Source: Sandaracinobacteroides sp031425455
GTDB taxonomy: Bacteria > Pseudomonadota > Alphaproteobacteria > Sphingomonadales > Sphingomonadaceae
NCBI GenBank assembly: GCA_031425455.1
Contig: JANPJJ010000041.1
Span: forward strand, 1 to 10,520
Length of the DNA: 10,520 bases
Direction: 5' to 3'
This document shows, one piece after another, positions 4,557 to 10,520 of this stretch; position 1 is the first letter of the stretch, and each line of letters starts with the position of its first letter. The notes beneath the pieces are model-generated. The model did not search any database. It saw only the letters and a program-made list of their open reading frames with translations, and had not been told where the DNA came from. The position numbers were made by a program, and so were the translations under genes.

Positions 4557-7300
4557 TCCGGTGCCGCGTCGGCCTCCGGAGTCGCTGGGTCGGCGATCTC
4601 GCCTTCTTCCTCGTCGGTCTCGCGCAGCCGCGCTGCCGAGACGACATGCTCGTTATCGTGGACGCGGAACAGCGTGACGCCCTGGGTCGCCCGCCCGGCG
4701 ATGCGGATGTCGCGGACATGGGTACGGATCAGCTTGCCCTGGTCCGTGACCAGCATCAGCTGCTCGGTCGGCTCTACCGGGAAGCTCGCCACCACCAGGC
4801 CGTTGCGCTCCGAGGTGTCGATGTTCACGATGCCTTGCCCGCCGCGGTTGGTGCGGCGATATTCATAGGCCGAGCTGCGCTTGCCATAGCCGTTGGCGGT
4901 GATCGTCAGGATGAACTGCTCGGCTTCGGCCATCAAGTCGAACCGCTCCTGGGGGAGCCCCTCCAGTGGCGCCGGATTGGCCTTCCAGGCGGCGCTCTTC
5001 AGATAGGCTTCGCGTTCCTCCTGGGTCGTGCCGACCCGCCGCAGCACCGACATCGAGATCACCTCGTCCCCCGGCTTCAGGTCCATGCCGCGAACGCCGG
5101 TCGCGGTGCGGGACTGGAACTCGCGCACGTCGGTCACCTGGAACCGGACGGCCTTGCCGCTGCGCGCCGCCAGCAGCAGGTCCTGGCTTTCGTGGCACAG
5201 TGTCACGCCGACCAGACGATCTTCCGAGCCTTCGTCGAAGCGCATCGCGATCTTGCCGTTGGAGGGCACGTTGGCGAAGGCGTCCATGCTGTTGCGGCGT
5301 ACCACGCCGCGCGCGGTGGCGAACATCACGTGCAGCCGGCCCCACTCCGCCTCGTCCTCGGGCAGCGGCAGGACGGTCGCGATGCTCTCGCCCGGTTCCA
5401 GCGGCAGCAGGTTCGCCATTGCGCGGCCCTTGGACTGGGGGGTCCCCTCGGGCAGCTTCCAGACCTTCAGTCGATAGACCTTGCCGAAGGTGGAGAAGAA
5501 CAGCACCGGCGCGTGGGTCATCGCCACGAACAGCTCGGTGATGACATCCTCTTCCTTGGTGGCCATCCCCTGCCGGCCCTTGCCGCCGCGCTTTTGCGCC
5601 CGGTAGCTGTCCAGGCTCACGCGCTTGATCCAGCCCGAGTGGGTGACGGTGACCACCATGTCCTCGCGGGCGATCAGGTCCTCGTCGTCCACATCGTCGG
5701 CATGCACGATCTCGGACCGGCGCGGGGTGGCGAACTGGGCGCGAACCTCCACCAGCTCGGCGCGCATCACGGCCTCCAGCCGGGCGCGGCTGCCCAGGAT
5801 ATCCAGCAGGTCGGCGATGGTGCCGGCCAGCGTTTCCAGCTCGTTGCCGATTTCGTCGCGGCCCAGCGCGGTCAGGCTCTGCAGGCGGAGCGCCAGGATC
5901 GCGCGGACCTGAAGATCGGTCAGCCGGTAGATGTCGCCCCCCCCTGCCTGAGAGGTCGCGGCGTCGTTCTCCACGGCGTCGATATCGTCCACCAGCTTCA
6001 GATAGGGCAGCACCTGTTCGGCCGGCCATTCGCGCGCCATCAAGGCTTCGCGGGCCTCGGCCGGCGAAGCTGCGTTGCGGATGGTGGCCACTACTTCATC
6101 GAGGTTGGCGACCGCGATCACCAGCCCGAGCAGCAGATGCGCCCGCTCCCGTGCCTTCCTGAGCAGGAAGCGCGAACGGCGGCCGATCACTTCCTCGCGG
6201 AAGGCGATGAAGGCCTCGATCACGTCGCGCAGGGACAATTGTTCGGGGCGACCTCCCCTCAAGGCGAGCATGTTGACCGCAAAGCTCGACTGCGCCGGGG
6301 TGTGCCGCCACAGCTGGTTCAGCACCACCTCCAGCACGGCGTCGCGCTTCAGCTCCATCACGATGCGCACGCCCTCGCGATTGCTTTCGTCGCGGAGGTC
6401 GGACACGCCTTCGATGCGCTTGTCCTTCACCGCGTCGGCGATCTTTTCCACCAGGCCGGACTTGCCGACCTGGTAGGGGATCGCCGTCAGCACGATCTGC
6501 TGGCCGGATCCGCGCCGGTCCTCGACGACATGGCTGCTGCGCATCAGCACCGAGCCGCGCCCCGTTGTCATCGCGCTGGCGATGCCGCCGGTGCGCAGGA
6601 TGAGCGCGCCGGTCGGGAAGTCGGGCGCGGGCACATATTGCATCAGATCTTCCGCGCTGACCGCGCGGTCGTCCAGATAGGCGAGGCAGGCGTCGATGAC
6701 TTCGCCCAGATTGTGCGGGGCGATGTTGGTCGCCATGCCCACCGCGATCCCGCCGGCGCCGTTCACCAGCAGGTTCGGGAAACGCGCCGGCAGCACCGCA
6801 GGCTCGATTTCCTGCCCGTCGTAGTTGGGGACGAAATCGACGGTTTCCTTGTCGAGATCGTCGAGCAGCGCTTCGGCTGCCTTGGATAGCCGTGCCTCGG
6901 TATAGCGCATGGCCGCCGGCGGGTCCGGGTCCATCGATCCGAAATTGCCCTGGCCGTCGATCAGGGTCAGCCGCATCGACCAGTCCTGCGCCATGCGGGC
7001 CAGCGCATCGTAGATGGCGCTGTCGCCGTGGGGATGGTATTTCCCCATCACGTCGCCGACGATCCGCGCCGACTTCCGGAACGGCTTGGAACTGGTGAAG
7101 CCGTTTTCTTGGGAGGCGAACAGGATGCGGCGGTGCACCGGCTTCAGGCCGTCGCGCACGTCGGGCAGCGCGCGGCTGACGATCACCGACATCGCATAAT
7201 CGAGATAGGAGGAGCGCATCTCCTCCACGAGGCTGATGGGCGCGATGTCGCTGCCGGCGTTGAACGGGGTCTGGGGGGGCGGTTCGGTGGTTTCGGCCAT
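4553..7300 (-). CDS. gyrA: DNA gyrase subunit A
   Basis: GyrA cuts and rejoins DNA in the A2B2 gyrase that introduces negative supercoils. From the ATG at 7300 the protein has 915 residues. The breakage-reunion domain carries KYHPHGDSAIYD (87-98) and AAMRYTEARL, with the catalytic tyrosine at 133 (E. coli Tyr122). The quinolone-determining positions are Ser94 and Asp98 (E. coli Ser83, Asp87), the sensitive-type residues. The gyrase-specific GyrA box is QKRGGKG (569-575), which excludes ParC. The C-terminal propeller has an insertion of about 40 residues (about 753-795) absent from E. coli GyrA, and an acidic tail (about 894-915). The upstream in-frame start at 7369 is rejected because AGGAG lies 7 nt before 7300 and MAETTEPPPQ is a normal beginning. 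A G8 run encodes Gly453-455. It shares its stop with the start of tsaD and is divergent from a secreted-protein gene. Confidence 0.97.
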   Translation of the reverse strand: MAETTEPPPQTPFNAGSDIAPISLVEEMRSSYLDYAMSVIVSRALPDVRDGLKPVHRRILFASQENGFTSSKPFRKSARIVGDVMGKYHPHGDSAIYDALARMAQDWSMRLTLIDGQGNFGSMDPDPPAAMRYTEARLSKAAEALLDDLDKETVDFVPNYDGQEIEPAVLPARFPNLLVNGAGGIAVGMATNIAPHNLGEVIDACLAYLDDRAVSAEDLMQYVPAPDFPTGALILRTGGIASAMTTGRGSVLMRSSHVVEDRRGSGQQIVLTAIPYQVGKSGLVEKIADAVKDKRIEGVSDLRDESNREGVRIVMELKRDAVLEVVLNQLWRHTPAQSSFAVNMLALRGGRPEQLSLRDVIEAFIAFREEVIGRRSRFLLRKARERAHLLLGLVIAVANLDEVVATIRNAASPAEAREALMAREWPAEQVLPYLKLVDDIDAVENDAATSQAGGGDIYRLTDLQVRAILALRLQSLTALGRDEIGNELETLAGTIADLLDILGSRARLEAVMRAELVEVRAQFATPRRSEIVHADDVDDEDLIAREDMVVTVTHSGWIKRVSLDSYRAQKRGGKGRQGMATKEEDVITELFVAMTHAPVLFFSTFGKVYRLKVWKLPEGTPQSKGRAMANLLPLEPGESIATVLPLPEDEAEWGRLHVMFATARGVVRRNSMDAFANVPSNGKIAMRFDEGSEDRLVGVTLCHESQDLLLAARSGKAVRFQVTDVREFQSRTATGVRGMDLKPGDEVISMSVLRRVGTTQEEREAYLKSAAWKANPAPLEGLPQERFDLMAEAEQFILTITANGYGKRSSAYEYRRTNRGGQGIVNIDTSERNGLVVASFPVEPTEQLMLVTDQGKLIRTHVRDIRIAGRATQGVTLFRVHDNEHVVSAARLRETDEEEGEIADPATPEADAAPE

Positions 7301-7306
7301 GCAAAA

Positions 7307-7312
7307 TCTCCT
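7307..7312 (-). promoter_or_regulatory. Shine-Dalgarno site of gyrA
   Basis: The minus strand reads AGGAGA, about 6-7 nt before the ATG at 7300. It fixes the start there and makes the longer reading frame from 7369 unlikely. Confidence 0.75.
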
Positions 7313-7329
7313 AGTGTGCCGGCGCCGGA

Positions 7330-7358
7330 TTGGAAAGCGGCCGAGGCTCTGCCAGACT
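7330..7358 (+). promoter_or_regulatory. Weak candidate promoter for the secreted-protein gene
   Basis: TTGGAA (7330-7335, four of six bases of the -35 consensus) and CAGACT (7353-7358, three of six of the -10) are spaced by 17 bp. Transcription would begin near 7365, just ahead of the Shine-Dalgarno site. GC-rich alphaproteobacterial promoters are poorly conserved, so this is only a suggestion. Confidence 0.2.
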
Positions 7359-7372
7359 GCGCCGGACACCCA

Positions 7373-7378
7373 GGGGAG
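7373..7378 (+). promoter_or_regulatory. Shine-Dalgarno site of the secreted eight-cysteine protein
   Basis: GGGGAG followed by AA lies 8 nt before the ATG at 7387. It supports that start over an upstream in-frame ATG at 7330, which would bury the signal peptide. Confidence 0.65.
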
Positions 7379-7386
7379 AATCGGCG

Positions 7387-8013
7387 ATGCGCCTGCTGAC
7401 GACTGTTTTCATGACACTTGCCGTCGCAGCGCCCGCGCTGGCCCAGAACAGCCATTGTGCAGCGCTTCCCGCGACCGCGCAGGTGGAGGCGCGGGGTGCC
7501 GACAATGTGATCCCCGCCCAGCTGACGCCGCGCGGCTTCACCTGCCCGCGCGGCTTCACCACCGAAACCGTCGGCCCCGTGACCCGCTGCCGCCAGCCCG
7601 GCGCCATCCGGATCGAGGACCGCGAGCCGCGCCGCGACTGCTATGCGAGCCTGGGCCTGGGCCCGGTGCGCAGCCCCGGCACGCAGCAGCGCCCCACGAT
7701 GTCGTGCCCGGCGACGCCGAGCATCGACAATATCGTCGCCATTCGCGGCCGCAACGTGGGCTGGCAGGACATCACGCTGACGGCGCCCCCCACCGCGGCG
7801 GTGGCGATCACCCACCTGCGCGTATCCGGCGGACGGACGCCTGCGGCCGAGGACCCGACCCGGCAGGATTGCTTTGCGCACGACTGCCGGCTGGTGCGGA
7901 TCACGGCGCGGCCGGGCACGCCGCCGCGCGTGGACCTGACGCTCGCGACGCCGGGCAATGCGGCGACGACGAGCGTGACGCTGAACACGGAGGCGATCTG
8001 CCCGGGGCGGTGA
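7387..8013 (+). CDS. Exported eight-cysteine protein of unknown function
   Basis: I do not recognise the family. The 208-residue product begins with a clear Sec signal peptide, MRLLTTVFMTLAVAAPALA, with likely cleavage at ALA|Q (19/20). There is no lipobox cysteine next to the cleavage site, so a soluble periplasmic or secreted protein is more likely than a lipoprotein. The mature part has eight cysteines (24, 53, 68, 85, 107, 162, 167, 205), an even number that would allow four disulfides. A short tandem repeat, PRGFT-CPRGFT, lies at 48-58. The C-terminal part (about 112-204) alternates hydrophobic and polar residues, as in a small beta-sandwich, ending in SVTLNTEAICPGR. No membrane segment follows the signal. 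It is divergent from gyrA across 86 bp and convergent with prs; neither neighbour suggests a role. Codon use and GC match the surroundings. Confidence 0.8.
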   Translation: MRLLTTVFMTLAVAAPALAQNSHCAALPATAQVEARGADNVIPAQLTPRGFTCPRGFTTETVGPVTRCRQPGAIRIEDREPRRDCYASLGLGPVRSPGTQQRPTMSCPATPSIDNIVAIRGRNVGWQDITLTAPPTAAVAITHLRVSGGRTPAAEDPTRQDCFAHDCRLVRITARPGTPPRVDLTLATPGNAATTSVTLNTEAICPGR

Positions 8014-8046
8014 GTGGGGTGCGGGGACAGATCACACCAATGGTCT

Positions 8047-8124
8047 GTCATGCCAGCGTAGGCTGGCATCTCCCCGTTGGACGCCTGCCGGACGGTGGGA
8101 GATCCCAGCTTTCGCTGGGATGAC
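8047..8124. repeat. Two-hairpin repeat, copy 2 (between the convergent exported-protein and prs genes)
   Basis: The 78-bp copy has arms GTCATGCCAGC (8047-8057), GCTGGCATCTCCCC (8062-8075), GGGAGATCCCAGC (8097-8109) and GCTGGGATGAC (8114-8124). The left hairpin is ATGCCAGC/GCTGGCAT with loop GTAG, and the right is ATCCCAGC/GCTGGGAT with loop TTTC. Compared with copy 1 (3391-3494), the left stem carries a C:G to G:C swap on both sides, so local pairing is kept. It lies between two convergent stops (8013 and 8149) and could act as a two-way transcription barrier. No U-run follows either stem. Confidence 0.85.
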
Positions 8125-8148
8125 GGCTTGTTATTGGGCAGCAGTCTC

Positions 8149-9090
8149 TCAATCGAACAGGCTGGACACGCTGCTTTCGTCCGAAATGCGCCGGATCGCC
8201 TCGCCGATCAGCGGGGCGATCGTCAGCACGCGGATCTTCTTCGCCTGGGCGACCGGGGGCAGCGCGAAGATCGAATCGGTGATGACCAGCTCGGTCAGCG
8301 CCGAGCCCTCCACCCGAGCCACCGCGCCGCCCGACAGCACGCCGTGCGTCACATAGGCGACGACGCCAGCAGCGCCTGCCTCCATCAGCGCCTGGGCGGC
8401 GTTGCACAGCGTGCCTGCCGAATCGACGATATCGTCGACCAGCACGCAGAAACGTCCTCCCACGTCGCCGATGATGTTCATCACTTCGGAGTCGCCGGGC
8501 CGTTCGCGGCGCTTGTCGACGATCGACAGCGGCGCATTGTCGAGCCGGCGGGCGAGCGCCCGGGCGCGGACCACGCCGCCGACATCGGGCGACACCACCA
8601 TCAGCTTCCCCGCGTGCGCCGGATAGCGCGCCTGGATATCGGCCGACATCACGGGGGCGCCATAGAGATTGTCGGTCGGGATATCGAAGAAGCCCTGGAT
8701 CTGCCCGGCGTGGAGATCGACCGACAGCACGCGCGACGCGCCGGCGACCGTGATCAGGTTGGCCACCAGCTTGGCCGAGATGGGGGTGCGCGGGCCGGGC
8801 TTCCGGTCCTGCCGGGCATAGCCGAAATAGGGCACGACGGCAGTGATCCGCTTGGCCGAGGCGCGGCGCAGCGCATCGATGCAGATCAGGAGCTCCATCA
8901 GATTGTCGTTGGCGGGCGCCGAGGTGGATTGCAGCACGAACACGTCCTGGCCGCGCACATTCTCGTGGATCTCGACGAAGATCTCCTCGTCGGCGAAGCG
9001 GCGGACCGACGCCGAGGTCAGCGGGATCTCCAGATACTTCGCGATCTCTTCCGCAAGCCGCGGATTGCTGTTTGCAGACAGCAGTTTCAT
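8149..9090 (-). CDS. prs: Ribose-phosphate pyrophosphokinase (PRPP synthetase)
   Basis: Prs makes PRPP from ribose-5-phosphate and ATP for purine, pyrimidine, histidine, tryptophan and NAD synthesis. The 313-residue length is close to the 315 of E. coli. Visible motifs in order are RFADEEIFVEIHENVRG (31-47), YFGYARQDRK (88-97), SVDLHAGQIQGFFD (123-136, with His127), SPDVGG (167-172), the flexible-loop DKRRERP (192-198, Lys193 and Arg195) and the PRPP loop VDDIVDSAGT (218-227). This is a class I, phosphate-dependent type enzyme by sequence. The minus-strand AAAGGGGA (9097-9104) lies 7 nt before the ATG. It is divergent from the asparagine-synthetase-like gene and convergent with the exported-protein gene, so it is a single-gene unit here. 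Confidence 0.97.
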   Translation of the reverse strand: MKLLSANSNPRLAEEIAKYLEIPLTSASVRRFADEEIFVEIHENVRGQDVFVLQSTSAPANDNLMELLICIDALRRASAKRITAVVPYFGYARQDRKPGPRTPISAKLVANLITVAGASRVLSVDLHAGQIQGFFDIPTDNLYGAPVMSADIQARYPAHAGKLMVVSPDVGGVVRARALARRLDNAPLSIVDKRRERPGDSEVMNIIGDVGGRFCVLVDDIVDSAGTLCNAAQALMEAGAAGVVAYVTHGVLSGGAVARVEGSALTELVITDSIFALPPVAQAKKIRVLTIAPLIGEAIRRISDESSVSSLFD

Positions 9091-9096
9091 GGCCGG

Positions 9097-9104
9097 TCCC
9101 CTTT
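9097..9104 (-). promoter_or_regulatory. Shine-Dalgarno site of prs
   Basis: The minus strand reads AAAGGGGA at a normal distance from the ATG at 9090, confirming that start. Confidence 0.65.
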
Positions 9105-9170
9105 GGCGGCGGGGTAGCGCCCCGGGCGGCGGCGGGCAATGGCAATGTGGCGGCGGGCTGCCGATCCCGG

Positions 9171-9199
9171 TTTACACCCCGGCTTTGATTGGCCATGCC
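9171..9199 (+). promoter_or_regulatory. Weak candidate promoter for the asparagine-synthetase-like gene
   Basis: TTTACA (9171-9176) matches five of six bases of the -35 consensus. At 17-bp spacing the -10 position is CATGCC (9194-9199), a poor match. If it is used, transcription would begin at or very close to the ATG at 9206, which has no Shine-Dalgarno sequence. Confidence 0.2.
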
Positions 9200-9205
9200 G
9201 CGCCG

Positions 9206-10520
9206 ATGCCGCCTGACACACCGCCGACTGGACCGACGCTGCCGCCGTTCGGCGTCAGCCTGGAAGGCAGCCGCCTGACTGGCCTGTCGCCGGGGCTCCG
9301 CAGCTATCCGGTGAGCGATGGCGACGGCCAGGTCGTTGCCGATGTGCACGGCATGCTGCTGGCTGGGGCGGGCGCGGGCGTGACGGTCGGGGCGGACCGG
9401 GTCGATACGGCGTTCGGCATCGGGTCGCTGGCCGTGCTCGAAGCCCGTGTGCTGCCGGCGCTGCGCGGCCTGTTCGTCCTTGTGACACGGCCGCCGCTGC
9501 CCGGCATGCTATATCCCGATCCGGTCGGCGGCGTGCCGGTGGTGTATTGCCCGCAAACCGGGCGCATCGGCGGCTCGGCAGGAACAATTCTGGACGAGGC
9601 CGACTATGCCGCGCGATTTTTGGCGGATCGGCACCAGCGCCTGGTTGCAAGCGTTTCCAAGGGCTGGATTCCTGGCACGCTGACGGCTCACGACGGCATA
9701 TCGCGGCTGCTGCCCAACCACCGGCTCGACCTGGACCGTTTCGAGGCCGAACGCTTCTGGCCGCGCACGCCGGACGATACCTGCGAACTGCCGGCAGCCG
9801 ATGCGGAAGCCATCGTTGCCGACCATATTGCAGCCTTCATCGAGGATTGCGCGCGTCAGTTTTCGACCGCCGTGGCGCTGACGGCTGGCCTGGACAGCCG
9901 CATCCTGCTGGCGGCGAGCCGGAGGGTCGCACAGGCGGTCGGCTTCATCACGATGGGGGCCGCGGGCGAGGGGGTGGACCAGGTCGCGGCGAGCGGGATC
10001 GCCGCCGGGCTCGGCCTCCGGCACCGCTTCGTGCCGATCGTGCGTGCGACGCCTGCGGAGACGGCGCGCTGGGACCGGCTGGTAGGGGATGTGGTGGACG
10101 AGGCCAATCGGGCCACGCACCCGACGCTGCGGCACTTCGACGAAGCCGTGGTGATCACCGGCATTCTGGGCGAGATCGGCCGGTGCTTCTTCTATCGGGC
10201 GGACGGCGCCGGCGTCGACGAGCGCATCTTCACGGCGGACATGCTGGTGCAGCGGATGGGCCTGCCGGCCGATCCAGACGTTCTTGAGGATATCGCCGGC
10301 TGGATGGCCTCGCTTGCCGGGGTTCGTGCCTCTGTGATGCTGGACCTTGCCTATCTGGAGCTTCGGGTGGCGAGCTGGGCGATGGCGCAGGGCCCGGTCC
10401 AGAAGGAGAAGCTCTGGACGTTGTCGCCGTTCTGCCAGCGGCCGGTCATCAAGGCGATGGTGCGCGCGCCAGCGGCCGCCAAGGCGGGCGATGCGCTTTC
10501 CCGCAGGGTGGCGACCGGGC
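9206..10520 (+). CDS. Asparagine-synthetase-like protein with degenerate glutaminase domain (partial, cut by window end)
   Basis: 438 codons are present with no stop before the window end. The N-terminal part (about 1-170) keeps the outline of the Ntn-amidotransferase fold: LRGLFVLVTR (86-95), LYPDPVGGVPVVYC (102-115) and IGGSAGTIL (121-129). It has no cysteine at position 2, so it cannot hydrolyse glutamine in the normal way. GTLTAHDGISRLLPNHRLDL (157-176) bridges to the synthetase domain. The ATP-pyrophosphatase loop is LTAGLDSR (225-232), a variant of SGGxDS. ITGILGEIGRCFFYR (317-331) and SPFCQRPVI (407-415) match later blocks of the family. Such proteins include lasso-peptide cyclases and uncharacterised enzymes of polysaccharide or natural-product loci, where an adenylated carboxylate is attacked by an amine. 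The substrate cannot be told. The ATG lacks a Shine-Dalgarno site; in-frame alternatives are TTG at 9185 and GTG at 9311. It is divergent from prs. Confidence 0.75.
   Translation, partial: MPPDTPPTGPTLPPFGVSLEGSRLTGLSPGLRSYPVSDGDGQVVADVHGMLLAGAGAGVTVGADRVDTAFGIGSLAVLEARVLPALRGLFVLVTRPPLPGMLYPDPVGGVPVVYCPQTGRIGGSAGTILDEADYAARFLADRHQRLVASVSKGWIPGTLTAHDGISRLLPNHRLDLDRFEAERFWPRTPDDTCELPAADAEAIVADHIAAFIEDCARQFSTAVALTAGLDSRILLAASRRVAQAVGFITMGAAGEGVDQVAASGIAAGLGLRHRFVPIVRATPAETARWDRLVGDVVDEANRATHPTLRHFDEAVVITGILGEIGRCFFYRADGAGVDERIFTADMLVQRMGLPADPDVLEDIAGWMASLAGVRASVMLDLAYLELRVASWAMAQGPVQKEKLWTLSPFCQRPVIKAMVRAPAAAKAGDALSRRVATG

Noticed and set aside
2946..4868. 640-codon plus-strand open frame
   Set aside because: It crosses gpsA, the repeat and tsaD on the opposite strand and has no recognisable motif.
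4328..6889. 853-codon plus-strand open frame
   Set aside because: It is antisense to gyrA, whose catalytic motifs are intact; the histidine- and aspartate-rich product is typical of the reverse strand of a GC-rich gene.
8026..8049. GACAGA/TCTGTC inverted repeat after the exported-protein gene as a terminator
   Set aside because: The stem is only 6 bp with a 12-nt loop, overlaps repeat copy 2 and has no T-run.
9105..9160. GGC-rich prs leader as a riboswitch or attenuator
   Set aside because: Only a 4-bp GGGG/CCCC stem is visible and no known aptamer pattern is recognised.
1..10520. CRISPR array, tRNA or rRNA genes, transposase, phage or toxin-antitoxin genes
   Set aside because: No regularly spaced direct repeats, no tRNA-like fold and no matching protein motifs were seen on either strand.

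Overview
The window is GC-rich, gene-dense DNA. It most resembles an alphaproteobacterium of the sphingomonad type. This rests on the TonB-receptor-like tail at the left edge, the alphaproteobacterial character of GyrA, TsaD and the LpxH-like protein, and intergenic palindromes built on ATCCCAGC/GCTGGGAT of a kind often seen in sphingomonad genomes. The genus is an inference, because no rRNA or other marker gene is present.

Layout, left to right. Positions 1-74 hold the last 23 codons of a plus-strand gene, probably a TonB-dependent outer-membrane receptor. Positions 75-340 form a palindrome-rich intergenic stretch with several perfect hairpins, most with 3-nt loops. A convergent minus-strand gene runs into it. 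From about 7300 down to 265, five minus-strand genes follow one another: gyrA, tsaD, gpsA, an LpxH-like metallophosphoesterase, and a GT4 glycosyltransferase of the MgtA/PimB type. Two junctions, gyrA/tsaD and phosphoesterase/glycosyltransferase, are 4-bp ATGA overlaps without a good Shine-Dalgarno site for the second gene, which suggests translational coupling. A two-hairpin repeat sits between tsaD and gpsA.

Divergent from gyrA, across 86 bp, is a plus-strand gene for a small exported protein with eight cysteines and no recognised function (7387-8013). A second copy of the two-hairpin repeat lies between its end and the end of the convergent prs gene (8149-9090, minus). Divergent from prs, across 115 bp, a plus-strand asparagine-synthetase-like gene begins at 9206 and is cut by the window end. 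Its N-terminal domain has lost the catalytic cysteine and its PP-loop reads TAGLDS. It may open an accessory biosynthetic cluster outside the window.

Most of the window is core metabolism: DNA topology (gyrA), tRNA t6A modification (tsaD), glycerol-3-phosphate for phospholipids (gpsA) and PRPP synthesis (prs). The lpxH-like/glycosyltransferase pair points to envelope lipid or glycan work. No complete novel system is visible. The least explained items are the asparagine-synthetase-like gene, the eight-cysteine exported protein, and the structured repeats.
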